In this document: positions 34,466 to 44,184 of the stretch, one piece after another
Numbering within the stretch: position 1 is the stretch's first letter
How the letters are laid out: the number at the start of each line of letters is the position of its first letter
NCBI GenBank assembly: GCA_910586505.1
Contig: CAJUGV010000005.1
Coordinates: 140,810-204,809 of the forward strand
Length of the DNA stretch: 64,000 nucleotides
Direction: 5' to 3'
Source of the DNA: an uncultured Paraprevotella sp.
GTDB lineage: Bacteria; Bacteroidota; Bacteroidia; Bacteroidales; Bacteroidaceae
Notes under the pieces: model-generated
Databases searched by the model: none
What the model saw: only the letters and a program-made list of their open reading frames with translations
What the model was told of the DNA's origin: nothing
Made by a program: the position numbers and the translations under genes

Positions 34466-35014
34466 TTAAGAATAAGGATTTCCTTCACTGATTTCAAAAC
34501 CCTCCGGGTCGAATTCTTCCGTATCGAAGCTGTCGCTTCCATAGAAATCTTCATTAAGGTCTTCTGAAAGTTTGATTGTGTCCTTATTTAAAAAATCTTG
34601 CAAGTCCATAGATTGCCGTGGGGCCTCACCGAAACTCCGGCTGCATACGGCTTGTGCTTGCGTCTGTCCGAAACTTATTTCTGTAAGTTCGATAAAAAAC
34701 ATCCGGTTATCTAAAGGGTCGAATATATAGACAAGACGTTGTTTTTCATCTTCCAGAAGTTCGCTCAACCGTGTTTTTTTCATTAGGTATAGGTCTTCGT
34801 CGGAGCGGCTTGTACCCAAATCCTCCAGCATCACTTCCAGTTCTTGTTCCCAGTCCTCATTACAAATGAAGAAGCTGGTGGGGGCACTTTCCGTATAATG
34901 GCATGATTTCAAAATAGCTTGATGAAAGTCATAGAAATTAGCCTCTGCATCAATCTTGATTTCTCTGATGAAATCTTCTACTTCGTTGGAAATGATGGTA
35001 AAGCGATATACCAT
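34466..35014 (-). CDS. pRiA4b ORF-3-like (IS1096 passenger TnpR-like) protein
   Basis: This 182-residue acidic cytoplasmic protein matches the PRiA4_ORF3 family: YRFTIISNEVEDFIREIKI, NFYDFHQAILKSCHY and then ICNEDWEQELEV. The C-terminus is very acidic. The family was first noted on a plasmid and a transposon, but here it sits inside the conserved lipid A operon between lpxA and miaA with tiny gaps (15 and 3 bases). That argues for a housekeeping role rather than a mobile origin. Function unknown. Confidence 0.75.
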   Translation of the reverse strand: MVYRFTIISNEVEDFIREIKIDAEANFYDFHQAILKSCHYTESAPTSFFICNEDWEQELEVMLEDLGTSRSDEDLYLMKKTRLSELLEDEKQRLVYIFDPLDNRMFFIELTEISFGQTQAQAVCSRSFGEAPRQSMDLQDFLNKDTIKLSEDLNEDFYGSDSFDTEEFDPEGFEISEGNPYS

Positions 35015-35029
35015 GTCTTTAGCTGTATT

Positions 35030-35803
35030 TTAGTGTACAAAACCTCTTTTGGCTTTCTCAATGAAATTTATGATGTATTCTATTTCAGAGCTTGCCGGAA
35101 TTTCTTCACGCACTTTCTGCAGGGCCTCGTTTAACGTGACGCCTCCCTGATAAATAATACGGTAGGCATTATGGATGTTTTCAATCAATTCGTTGCTGAA
35201 CCCTCTGCGACGCAGACCGACAAGATTCAGGCCGCAGTAAGCAGCCGGCTCGCGTGCGCATATAGTATAAGGTGGAATATCCTGACTGAAGCGGGTTCCG
35301 CCGCCCACCATGGTATATCCGCCTACGTGGCAGAACTGGTGCATAAGTACGTTGGCACTGATAATGGCGTGATCATCAATTACCGTTTCACCGGCCAGTT
35401 TGGTGCCATTGCCGATGATGCAGTCGTTTCCAACGAATGCGTCGTGAGCCACATGTACACTTTCCATCAGTAAGTTGCCGCTGCCCACGCAGGTTTTTCC
35501 CTTGGCTGCTGTACCCCGATTGATGGTTACGTTCTCTCGGATCTTGTTATTGTCGCCGATGACGGCTGTTGTGTCTTCACCTTTGAATTTCAAATCCTGA
35601 GGAACAGCGCTGATAACAGCTCCGGGAAATATAACGTTGCCGTTTCCGATGCGTGCTCCGTATAATACGGTCACACTATTCATCAGGGTATTGTTGTCAC
35701 CTATTTCAACGTTCTTGTCAATGAAACAAAAGGGGCCGATTTCGCAGTTTTCTCCGATTTTAGCTTCCGGATCAACGAAAGCCAAGGGACTTATTTTGCT
35801 CAT
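35030..35803 (-). CDS. lpxA: UDP-N-acetylglucosamine acyltransferase
   Basis: This 257-residue enzyme catalyses the first step of lipid A synthesis, moving a hydroxyacyl chain from ACP to UDP-GlcNAc. It is a left-handed parallel beta-helix of hexapeptide repeats (PEAKIGENCEIGPFCFI, IGNGNVIFPGAVIS) with the catalytic His in SVHVAHDAFVGND and a helical C-terminal domain (FSNELIENIHNAYRIIYQGG). It lies 13 bases after lpxC-fabZ. Confidence 0.96.
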   Translation of the reverse strand: MSKISPLAFVDPEAKIGENCEIGPFCFIDKNVEIGDNNTLMNSVTVLYGARIGNGNVIFPGAVISAVPQDLKFKGEDTTAVIGDNNKIRENVTINRGTAAKGKTCVGSGNLLMESVHVAHDAFVGNDCIIGNGTKLAGETVIDDHAIISANVLMHQFCHVGGYTMVGGGTRFSQDIPPYTICAREPAAYCGLNLVGLRRRGFSNELIENIHNAYRIIYQGGVTLNEALQKVREEIPASSEIEYIINFIEKAKRGFVH

Positions 35804-35816
35804 GTCTGTTCTTTTT

Positions 35817-37202
35817 TTACTTGTTTTTTACTATTTGTGCGGTAAACGTAGCTTCTGTTACAATGCTTTCTCCCACAAATACATAACCGCGCATGGAGGA
35901 GATGCCATGACGAAGGGGAGCGAGAAGTTCTACTTTGAATAGAAGCGTGTCACCTGGAACCACTTTTTGGCGGAACTTCACTTGGTCTATGCGGAGGAAG
36001 TAAGTGCTCCAGCGTTCCGGTTCATCTACGGAATTGAGAACTAGCAGACCGCCGGCCTGGGCCATGGCTTCTATTTGCAGCACTCCCGGCATAACAGGTT
36101 CCATTGGGAAGTGTCCCACAAAAAACGGTTCGTTGCCCGTAACATTCTTGACGGCTACGATTGAACTGGGTCCCAGTTCAATGACTTTGTCCACCAGTTG
36201 CATAGGATAGCGGTGAGGCAGCAGTTCGCGAATGCGGTTAATGTCCATTACCGGAGGTTCGTTGCAATCGTATCCCGGTGCTTGTATCTCGTGAGCGCGG
36301 ATTTCCTTACGGATGAGACGGGCAAACTTGTTATTGATGGTATGTCCCGGGCGTGTGGCGATAATGCGCCCTTTGATGGGTTTGCCGATCAGTGCCATAT
36401 CTCCTATAATGTCAAGTAACTTGTGGCGTGCCGGTTCGTTTTCCCAAACAAGGGGTTTATGATTGAGATATCCTTTTTCCTTGGCGTCGTGGTGGGGTAC
36501 ACCTATGTTATCTGCCAGTTTGTCCAGTTTGTCTTGCGACATCTCGTTCTCGTAAATAACAATGGCGTTGTCAAGGTCTCCGCCTTTGATGAGACCGGCA
36601 GCCATTAGCTGTTCCACTTCACGAACGAATACAAATGTACGGCTTGGGGCGATTTCCGTTTCAAAGTTTTTCATATTGTCCAATGTGGCGAACTGACTGG
36701 AGAGTACTTTTGAATTGAATGAAATCATTGCCGTGATGCTGAACTGCTCGTCCGGAAGAATCGTGATGCAAGACCCTGTCTCTTCGTCCTTTACTTCCAG
36801 TTTTTTACGGATGATATAGTAGTCTTTTACTGCGTTTTGTTCGGCTATCCCCACGCGTTTAATGTTATCCACATAGATTTCTGCGCTACCATCAAGGATG
36901 GGTACTTCCGGACCGTTTACCTGTAGGAGGCAGTTGTCCACCCCCATTGCGTATAATGCGGCTAAAGCGTGTTCTACAGTGCTACACCGTGCTTCACCAC
37001 GTCCGAGCACTGTACCGCGTGTTGTTTCCACTACGTTTTCGGCCACTGCATCAATAATCGGTCGCCCGTCAAGGTCGATACGTTGAATTTTATATCCGTG
37101 ATTTTCGGGAGCGGGATTGAATGTGACGGTCAGATTAAGACCTGTATGTAGTCCTTTGCCGCACAAAGAAAAACTTCCTTGCAATGTTTTCTGTTTCAGC
37201 AT
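35817..37202 (-). CDS. lpxC-fabZ: Bifunctional LpxC deacetylase / FabZ dehydratase
   Basis: This 461-residue protein fuses two enzymes, as is usual in Bacteroidetes. The N-terminal 300 residues are LpxC, the zinc deacetylase that commits UDP-acyl-GlcNAc to lipid A (CSTVEHALAALYAMGVDN; HKLLDIIGDMALIG). The C-terminal 145 residues are FabZ, a hot-dog-fold hydroxyacyl-ACP dehydratase (LLPHRYPMQLVDKV, then GHFPMEPVMPGVLQIEAMAQ with the active-site His and Glu). The fusion links lipid A and fatty acid synthesis, which compete for hydroxyacyl-ACP. It lies 9 bases after lpxD. Confidence 0.96.
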   Translation of the reverse strand: MLKQKTLQGSFSLCGKGLHTGLNLTVTFNPAPENHGYKIQRIDLDGRPIIDAVAENVVETTRGTVLGRGEARCSTVEHALAALYAMGVDNCLLQVNGPEVPILDGSAEIYVDNIKRVGIAEQNAVKDYYIIRKKLEVKDEETGSCITILPDEQFSITAMISFNSKVLSSQFATLDNMKNFETEIAPSRTFVFVREVEQLMAAGLIKGGDLDNAIVIYENEMSQDKLDKLADNIGVPHHDAKEKGYLNHKPLVWENEPARHKLLDIIGDMALIGKPIKGRIIATRPGHTINNKFARLIRKEIRAHEIQAPGYDCNEPPVMDINRIRELLPHRYPMQLVDKVIELGPSSIVAVKNVTGNEPFFVGHFPMEPVMPGVLQIEAMAQAGGLLVLNSVDEPERWSTYFLRIDQVKFRQKVVPGDTLLFKVELLAPLRHGISSMRGYVFVGESIVTEATFTAQIVKNK

Positions 37203-37211
37203 AGCTCGATA

Positions 37212-38258
37212 TTACTTCTTATTCAATACTTCTTTTAATTCTTCTATTTCCTTTTTCATTCGGTTGACATCGGCATACATTTCCGGTAGATTCTTGTAAA
37301 CAACGCTGGAGCGCGCAAAGTTTTTGGCATCAATGGCAGGAGAACCTTGTACCGTTACATGGCCTTTGCGGATACTTCCTGCGATACCGGCTTGCGCTCC
37401 GGACATTACTTTGTCACCGATGACAGCATGCCCTGCAATACCCACCTGGCCGCCGAACATGCACCATTGGCCTATTTTTGTCGAACCGGCTACACCGACC
37501 TGTGCAGACATGACCGTATTTTCACCGACTTCTACGTTATGGGCTATCTGTACCAGATTATCGAGTTTTACACCTTTGCGCACGTATGTGGATCCCATTG
37601 TGGAACGGTCTATACAGGTGTTGGCACCTATTTCCACATCATCTTCGATAGTCACGATACCTATCTGCGGTATTTTGTCATAGCCGTCCGCAGCAGGAGC
37701 AAAGCCGAACCCGTCCGCACCGATCACACAACCCGAATGCAGGATGACGCGATTGCCTATTTTGCAATCGTGATAAACCGATACACCGGAATAGAGAAGG
37801 CAATCTTCGCCTATTGTTGCATTATCGTAAACCGTAGTATGCGGATATATTTGTGTTCCTTTACCGATATGTACGTTTTCACCTATATAGGCGAAAGGAG
37901 CGATGTAGCAGTCTTCACCGATTTGTGCTGTGGATGCGATGTAAGCCAGTGGGTCGACCCCCTTTTTTTTCGGCTTGCTCATTTCATACAATGCAAGCAG
38001 TTTGGCTACGGCTTCGTAGGCATTGTCCACGCGGATAAGGGTGGCATGCGTTTCTTTTTCCAGTTTGAAACTTTTATCTATTAGTACGATAGAGGATTGT
38101 GTATCATAGAGATAATGGGAATATTTGGGGTTGGAGAGAAATGATATTGCGCCCGGTACTCCTTCTTCTATTTTGGCAAAAGTATGTACCGAAGTGTTTT
38201 CGTTTCCTTCGATTGTACCCTGAATGAATTCAGCTATCTGTTTAGCGGTAAATTCCAT
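37212..38258 (-). CDS. lpxD: UDP-3-O-acylglucosamine N-acyltransferase
   Basis: This 348-residue enzyme adds the second acyl chain in lipid A synthesis. It has the N-terminal uridine-binding domain (FTAKQIAEFIQGTIEGN, AISFLSNPKYSHYLYDT), a long hexapeptide beta-helix (GEDCYIAPFAYIGENVHIG) with the catalytic-His region LVQIAHNVEVGENT, and a C-terminal helix (VNRMKKEIEELKEVLN). It is first in the lpxD-lpxC/fabZ-lpxA-orf-miaA operon. I saw only a weak -7 candidate upstream. Confidence 0.96.
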   Translation of the reverse strand: MEFTAKQIAEFIQGTIEGNENTSVHTFAKIEEGVPGAISFLSNPKYSHYLYDTQSSIVLIDKSFKLEKETHATLIRVDNAYEAVAKLLALYEMSKPKKKGVDPLAYIASTAQIGEDCYIAPFAYIGENVHIGKGTQIYPHTTVYDNATIGEDCLLYSGVSVYHDCKIGNRVILHSGCVIGADGFGFAPAADGYDKIPQIGIVTIEDDVEIGANTCIDRSTMGSTYVRKGVKLDNLVQIAHNVEVGENTVMSAQVGVAGSTKIGQWCMFGGQVGIAGHAVIGDKVMSGAQAGIAGSIRKGHVTVQGSPAIDAKNFARSSVVYKNLPEMYADVNRMKKEIEELKEVLNKK

Positions 38259-38417
38259 GGCCTATATTATTGTCATTACTATTTTTGCAAATTTCGCAAA
38301 AAAAAACGAATTATGCCCTATTTTGAGATAATAAAATAATGGGCAAGCTTTATTTATGCTATCATTCGGGACAAAAGGCGGAGCGGAAAGACTGTCTTGG
38401 TTGCAGGATGGAAAGTA

Positions 38418-38459
38418 TAAAAAAACAACCGCCAGGGAGTAAATGTGACCGGCGGTTGT
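38418..38459 (-). terminator. Rho-independent terminator of pyrF
   Basis: ACAACCGCC (38425-38433) pairs perfectly with GGCGGTTGT (38451-38459). On the minus strand it is followed by seven T residues. Confidence 0.88.
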
Positions 38460-38488
38460 AGGGGAGAATAGAACCTGTAGTCCTATTT

Positions 38489-39310
38489 TTATAGTTTCTT
38501 GAGCTGTTCGGCCATTTGCTGCTGTACCTCACGGGCTTTCTCTCCAGCTGTATCCGCGAAGTTTTCCGTGGAGTCAGCATAGATGATGGCGCGGCTGCTG
38601 TTGACGATTAAGCCGCAAGTGCTGTTCATACCGTAGCGACATACTTCTTCCAAAGAGCCGCCTTGTGCTCCGATGCCGGGGACAAGTAGAAAATGGTCGG
38701 GCACTATTTTGCGAATGTCTTCGAACATACGTCCTTGCGTGGCGCCGACTACGTACATCATGTTATTGTCATTGCCCCACTGTTTACTTGTTTTCAGTAC
38801 TTTTTCGAATAGGCGTTCTCCGTCGTTATCGGCAGTAAGCTGAAAGTCATGTGAGCCTTTGTTGCTTGTCAGAGCCAATAGAATCACCCATTTCCCTTCA
38901 TATCCTAAAAATGGAGTCACACTGTCTTCTCCCATATAAGGGGCTACCGTTAGAGCATCGAGCTGCATTTCTTCAAAGAATGTCCGTGCATACATGGCGG
39001 ATGTATTGCCGATGTCACCGCGTTTTGCGTCTGCGATGATGAACTGGTCGGGATAGTTTTTGTTGAGGTACTGTACGGTCTTGTCAAAAGCAAGCCAGCC
39101 TTTTACACTCATACTTTCATAGAATGCCAAGTTGGGCTTGTAAGCTATGCAATAAGGAGCAGTGGCATCGATGACGGCCTTGTTGAAAGCGAAGATGGGA
39201 TCTTCTTCTTTCAGCAGATGGGCAGGTATCTTTTTAATGTCCGTGTCCAGACCTACACACAGGAAAGATTCTTTCCGCTTAATGTTTTCAAAAAGCTCTT
39301 GTTTGTTCAT
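38489..39310 (-). CDS. pyrF: Orotidine 5'-phosphate decarboxylase
   Basis: This 273-residue enzyme makes UMP from OMP, the last step of pyrimidine synthesis. It has the type 2 (longer) form: FLCVGLDTDIKKIP, YCIAYKPNLAFYE, the catalytic FIIADAKRGDIGNTS, and LVPGIGAQGG near the phosphate site. It stands alone, with its own -7 box and a clear terminator. Confidence 0.96.
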   Translation of the reverse strand: MNKQELFENIKRKESFLCVGLDTDIKKIPAHLLKEEDPIFAFNKAVIDATAPYCIAYKPNLAFYESMSVKGWLAFDKTVQYLNKNYPDQFIIADAKRGDIGNTSAMYARTFFEEMQLDALTVAPYMGEDSVTPFLGYEGKWVILLALTSNKGSHDFQLTADNDGERLFEKVLKTSKQWGNDNNMMYVVGATQGRMFEDIRKIVPDHFLLVPGIGAQGGSLEEVCRYGMNSTCGLIVNSSRAIIYADSTENFADTAGEKAREVQQQMAEQLKKL

Positions 39311-39340
39311 GTCGAATATATATAACTCTGATTAGCCGTA

Positions 39341-39348
39341 CAAAGTTA
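39341..39348 (-). promoter_or_regulatory. Promoter -7 box of pyrF
   Basis: The minus strand reads TAACTTTG, about 31 bases before the pyrF start. Confidence 0.6.
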
Positions 39349-39594
39349 GTTCTTTTTTTGTATCTGTATGGCGTTTCCATTCACTTTTTAACAACGTTGT
39401 CCGTAAAAACGACCTTGCAACTTCTGTTGTCTTTGCGTACGTGTGGAGAATGGAGAGAAAGGAGGCTGCTTTCTTTTGTACTTCTTATGGATAACCTGAA
39501 TAAATACGGTATTCTTATATGAAAGATAAAAAGAGAAAATGGCGGGGGCAGTCTCCGATCCGTTCGCCGTTCTTGGGTTGATTAGCTGGTGCTT

Positions 39595-42500
39595 TTACTT
39601 TACCAGCACTTTTTTGCCATTGACTATATAGATGCCCGGATGCAGTGCTTGCGGAATCTCATGAGGGTGACAGAACTGTTTTCCCTCTATATTGTATATT
39701 CCCGTTATATGTGGCTTGCAGCTTTTGTCTGTTACGGTTTTTATGTTGTCAGGTGTTTCTTCGAATATGATATCATAACGTTCTGCGGCTGAGGCTATAT
39801 CCTGTTGCATATATATGCGGAATACGGATGTGGCGGTTTCTGCGTCGGCCGGAAGGAAAGCGTCACCGTTTGGGTTCAGCATATAAAAGCATTTTCCGGC
39901 AGATGCTGTTTGTGATGAGAAACATCCGTTTACGTGTTGTTCGCTTTTGGGTGTTTGTATCTCCACCAGCCCGTGTAGTTCCACTTCCATATCGGTTTCG
40001 GAAGGATGGCTTCCCGTGTAACGTATCAGATAGGGAATGCCTGCTTCTGTTTGTTTTACCCGTGTGGCCAGGAGTTTCACTGTTCCGTCAGTTTGCGTTT
40101 CGGTATTTGTAAACCGATAGAAAGAAAAGTCACGTGGCATGCGCGCCTCGCTTATTGAAAAGGGAAGGCATATACCCTCACAACGTCCGCTTCGAGACAC
40201 GAGGCGGGTATAAAAAAGCGAGTCCGTACCCAACGCCGCTTGCTGCAAGCGGTTGGCTGCCGAGGCGGAAACGTTGTATTTGCGGTATATTTTCCATAGA
40301 TTGTTGCCGGCTGTGGTGCCAAAGGCATTGATTCCGGCATTTGCTCCATTGTCAAAAAAGAATACGTAATTACCGTTTCTTCGTCCTCCGTCCGTTTGCC
40401 GGTAGAATGTGCAAGTGCCGTTTTCGGTTATGTCTAATCCCCAACGACGTCCTGTGTTGTTCCATGAGAGCATTTTTCCACCATCGTTCAGCGAGTTGAG
40501 GTATAGGCCGCTTTCTGCGCTGCGTAACAGTACGCCGTAACTTTCTTTACCGTCAACTTGTGCCGTGGCAGGAGATTCTATGGTCAGGTTCACCGCATGG
40601 GTGTGGGGAGCACCAGTCACAAACTCTCCGTTTGCCAGACCGTGTGCCGCACACCATCCCAGAAAGCGGCCGGAATGACCGCTGTGCACCGTTTCCTGTA
40701 TTTTAATTTCTGCTCCGGCCGGGAGTTGGTCTGTGTGGTGCACCGGTATCCAGAAATTTTCTATCATCGCACGATCGTCGTTATCAACGTCTCCCGTAGT
40801 GAATACATAAGTTCCCGAACCAACTTTCACTATGGCCAGACTGTCTGTGTAGGTCACGTCTGTTACGCCGTTTTCTCCGGCTTTGATTTCGCGTCCGTTT
40901 TCCAATAAGGCTTCTCCTGTGTCGGCCAGGGGCACTTTGATTGTGGCAGTTGTGCCTTCCGGCACGTTGAACTCATAGCGGAAGCCTCCGCTGCTGGTTT
41001 TGTGCCATGCCGAACGGACGGTACCGTATACGGTCTGAGAGGATATATCCATACTGCTCATGTCGGCAGGTATCCACGGAGACAATTCCATCTCGTTGAA
41101 GGCCGTACCCGTGTTGCGAATGCCGCCCAGTTCACTGAAGAACCATTCCTCTATATGATCCATCATACAATGATTCTGTGAGTTGTCTGCGCGGTTCATG
41201 TCCCAATATTCCGGAGTCGTGGTGCATCCGCTTTTCACGAAGAATCCGTAGCTGGGATAATCCGTCTGGTTGGCCATGCGGTAAACAATCTCGTTATAGC
41301 CATACTTGGCAAGCGACATCAGCATAGGTTTCAGTCCTATCTCTCCCGTGCGTATGCGGTATTGGTCTGCAATTACTTTCTCTGCCAGTTTGGCGGCTAC
41401 GGCAGCTTCATTTTCTGCTTCCACCAGGCCGTAGTAGAGTGCCATGCCGTATTCGGCCTGGTTACCGTTATTATATACATTCCCGCTTTTGAAGAAACGT
41501 TTGTTGAAAGCCTTCTTTACGTTGGCGGCCAGCTCTGTGTAACGGGTCGCATCGGCCTGATAATTCATTTCTTCTGCCATTTCCGCCATAGCCTGCAACA
41601 GATAATAATAAGTGGTGGTGATGGTAAATTCGGTAGGAGTTTGTACTGCCAGTCCGCATGAACTCTGTCCCCAGTCGGAAAGCACGCTGTAGTTTTGCAT
41701 GATATAGTCGGTGGTGCGGCTGGTGTAGTAGTCCATGAGCCGTTTCATTTGCGGGTAGTATTTTTTCATGAGCGAGTGGTCACCGTAGGTTTTCAAACTG
41801 CGATAAGGCACCAGTATGCCTGTACCGCCCCAGTTGGGATCATCTGCATATACATTCATAAACCAGGGTGCCGTGCTGGGTACAAATCCATTTTCGCCTT
41901 GTGCGTCGAAACAGTCCATTACCACCTTGGTCCAGAACGTCGTCATGTCATAGTTGTAGCATAGTGAGTTGAACATTCCGTTCGGAACGTCCAGCCACCC
42001 CAGTTTCTCGCGTTGCGGGCAGTCTGTGATGGTGTTGTATAGCTGGCTTTGTATGGCGTCGCGGCAAAGCGTGTGTATGTCGTTGATCAAGGTATTGCTG
42101 GTGGAGAAGTAACCTGTTTGGTCCATGTTAGAACGGATGCGTTGAGCCGTGAAGTCGGAGGGAGAGGGTGCTTCTGACAGTCCGCTTATCTGCATGTACC
42201 GGAAGCCGTGGTACATGAATTCCGGTCCCCACGTTTCTTCGGTGTCGTCCTGGCCGAACGTGTATTCTTCATACACCACGCTGGTACCGGTATACCAGTT
42301 GTCTATATATCCGTTTCCGTTTCCGTCTAGCCGTTCGAATTCGCGTAGCCGTATGGTCTGTCCTTTTTTGCCTTTTAGGGTAAAGCGGTATGTTCCGGCG
42401 TAATTGCGGCCGAAGTCCACCATATAGTCTCCGTTGCTCATTTTTCTTATATTTACGGCTTTCCATGTCTCCACTATGCGCAGCGGCTCGTAAGTACGTG

Positions 42501-44001
42501 CTTTCAGGGTGCCCGGGCATGAGTAGTTCTTATTCACATGACTGTAGCGGAACGAGGGAGTCACTTCTTGTACCGGTTTCCATCCTGCGAAGTCAAAATC
42601 GCTCCTTTCCACACTGGCGTTATAGAGACGTGCGTCATAGTCTTCTCCGCCCCACCAGTTGCTGCCCGTGGTCGGGGAGAGGGCGCAACGCCAGTTCTTA
42701 TCTGTAATGATATGGTCTGTGCTCCCGTCTGTGTATTCAATGAAGAGTTCCGCCAGCAGGCTGGTGTTTCCGCTGTTTTGAATCTCTCCCTTGGAATAAC
42801 GTCCGTTCACCGGAGTGACATTGAATATGCCGCCGGCCACTTGGGCCAGTAGGGCATTCTTACCGCTTTGCAGTAAAGGCGTTACATCGTAGGTGCTGTA
42901 AAGCACGCTTTTGCCGAATTCCGATTCACCCGGCTCCAGGCGGTTCTCTGTGACGGGCTGTCCGTTAAGTTTCATGTTGAATACCCCCAAGGCCGATGCG
43001 TAGATACGTGCACGTTTTACTTGCTTGTGGTCCGGTAAGGTAAAACTGCGTCCGAAGTATGGCACGTTGCCGGTAGTGCCGGCCGTGAACGTCGGCATCT
43101 CGCCGTTTGTCACTTTGTATTGTGTAGTATAAGTCTTGTTGTCGTCAGAGGTCTGCAGGGTGTATGAGGAGGGAAAGTTGGCAGCAAGCTGTTTGTTGGT
43201 CTTGGCTGCCACATCTTGACGCGGATACAGTACGATACGGTCTATTGATTGAGAACTGCCTAAGTCTGCCGTGAGGTAGATATGCTGATTGTTGCTGCTT
43301 TTCTGTGTGCTGGTATATCCCATGTGCGCGTTGTCACCTTGTATGATGCCGTCGTTGATGAATTTTATATTCCATTGTGCATACTGTTCCCAACTTTCGC
43401 TGGCCGTAAAGTTGGCCGTACGGGCCACATTGGTGTCTCCGCTGAATATTTCCACTTCGGCCAATTGCAGGAAGTAAAAGTTCGGGTCATTGGCTGCGGG
43501 GATGCCGAGCCGGGTGACGTCGATTCTTACGTAACGGCATGCAATCGGTTCGGGCAATGTGACGACTGCTGCTCCCGCCGGTTCTGACAGATCGGCTTCG
43601 ATCCATTGGGCGGTCCATTCGGAGGGAGACATGAAAGCTGTTTCAAAACGACTTTCTCCTGTTTCTTGTCCCTTGTCTTCGCTAAAGACGGTCACGCTCC
43701 AATGATATTCAGTGCGGGATTGCAGAGGACTGCCTTCGTATTCCACGTTATTTTGCAGCGCACTGTTCACCGGACCGGAGTTCCACACTTCGGTTCCTTC
43801 TCCGTTCGTTACCACTACCTGGTAGCCTGTTTGGCGGAATCCTCGTTCTTCACTTTTTATTTTCCAACTGAATGTGGGAGTTTGCTGGTCTATCCCTACG
43901 GGAGAGGTCAGTCCCGACACTTTCATATCGGTGACTTCGAATGCCGCTTGTACGATCAAGACCTGTAACAGTAAGGACGTAATTAAAAAAGTACGTTTCA
44001 T
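39595..44001 (-). CDS. GH78 alpha-L-rhamnosidase, multidomain, with sorting-like tail
   Basis: This 1468-residue secreted enzyme has a signal peptide (KRTFLITSLLLQVLIVQA), an N-terminal fibronectin-like domain and an F5/8-type (discoidin) insert at about 140-315. The rhamnosidase sandwich follows, then the (alpha/alpha)6 barrel with DCPQREKLGW (Asp660, Glu665, the expected acid). After the GH78 core, near residue 1080, come about 390 residues of unidentified beta-rich modules. The tail GIYNIEGKQ...HPGIYIVNGKKVLVK resembles a type 9 sorting domain. I chose the ATG at 44001; another 39 bases upstream would hide the signal peptide. It probably strips rhamnose from pectin or plant glycosides. Confidence 0.88.
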   Translation of the reverse strand: MKRTFLITSLLLQVLIVQAAFEVTDMKVSGLTSPVGIDQQTPTFSWKIKSEERGFRQTGYQVVVTNGEGTEVWNSGPVNSALQNNVEYEGSPLQSRTEYHWSVTVFSEDKGQETGESRFETAFMSPSEWTAQWIEADLSEPAGAAVVTLPEPIACRYVRIDVTRLGIPAANDPNFYFLQLAEVEIFSGDTNVARTANFTASESWEQYAQWNIKFINDGIIQGDNAHMGYTSTQKSSNNQHIYLTADLGSSQSIDRIVLYPRQDVAAKTNKQLAANFPSSYTLQTSDDNKTYTTQYKVTNGEMPTFTAGTTGNVPYFGRSFTLPDHKQVKRARIYASALGVFNMKLNGQPVTENRLEPGESEFGKSVLYSTYDVTPLLQSGKNALLAQVAGGIFNVTPVNGRYSKGEIQNSGNTSLLAELFIEYTDGSTDHIITDKNWRCALSPTTGSNWWGGEDYDARLYNASVERSDFDFAGWKPVQEVTPSFRYSHVNKNYSCPGTLKARTYEPLRIVETWKAVNIRKMSNGDYMVDFGRNYAGTYRFTLKGKKGQTIRLREFERLDGNGNGYIDNWYTGTSVVYEEYTFGQDDTEETWGPEFMYHGFRYMQISGLSEAPSPSDFTAQRIRSNMDQTGYFSTSNTLINDIHTLCRDAIQSQLYNTITDCPQREKLGWLDVPNGMFNSLCYNYDMTTFWTKVVMDCFDAQGENGFVPSTAPWFMNVYADDPNWGGTGILVPYRSLKTYGDHSLMKKYYPQMKRLMDYYTSRTTDYIMQNYSVLSDWGQSSCGLAVQTPTEFTITTTYYYLLQAMAEMAEEMNYQADATRYTELAANVKKAFNKRFFKSGNVYNNGNQAEYGMALYYGLVEAENEAAVAAKLAEKVIADQYRIRTGEIGLKPMLMSLAKYGYNEIVYRMANQTDYPSYGFFVKSGCTTTPEYWDMNRADNSQNHCMMDHIEEWFFSELGGIRNTGTAFNEMELSPWIPADMSSMDISSQTVYGTVRSAWHKTSSGGFRYEFNVPEGTTATIKVPLADTGEALLENGREIKAGENGVTDVTYTDSLAIVKVGSGTYVFTTGDVDNDDRAMIENFWIPVHHTDQLPAGAEIKIQETVHSGHSGRFLGWCAAHGLANGEFVTGAPHTHAVNLTIESPATAQVDGKESYGVLLRSAESGLYLNSLNDGGKMLSWNNTGRRWGLDITENGTCTFYRQTDGGRRNGNYVFFFDNGANAGINAFGTTAGNNLWKIYRKYNVSASAANRLQQAALGTDSLFYTRLVSRSGRCEGICLPFSISEARMPRDFSFYRFTNTETQTDGTVKLLATRVKQTEAGIPYLIRYTGSHPSETDMEVELHGLVEIQTPKSEQHVNGCFSSQTASAGKCFYMLNPNGDAFLPADAETATSVFRIYMQQDIASAAERYDIIFEETPDNIKTVTDKSCKPHITGIYNIEGKQFCHPHEIPQALHPGIYIVNGKKVLVK

Positions 44002-44065
44002 AGATGTAAAGGATAAATGGGTTAATAAGTTGCTATTCATGTATAGCCGGTTAATTTTTATGCGG

Positions 44066-44073
44066 CAAATATA
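44066..44073 (-). promoter_or_regulatory. Promoter -7 box of the GH78 gene
   Basis: The minus strand reads TATATTTG, about 65 bases before the chosen start, in the gap after the regulator gene. Confidence 0.6.
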
Positions 44074-44184
44074 ACAAGAAAGGTGTGATAACCAGTCGGG
44101 TAGCGGTATTTTGAACTGAACGGACGAAAGAATGAACCGTTTGTTTGAATGGTGAGGAAGTATGACGGTGATGTGTTACTTTAT

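Noticed and set aside
34466..35014. A mobile element in the lipid A operon, suggested by the family name
   Set aside because: No terminal repeats, target duplication or transposase; operon spacing is tight and orderly.
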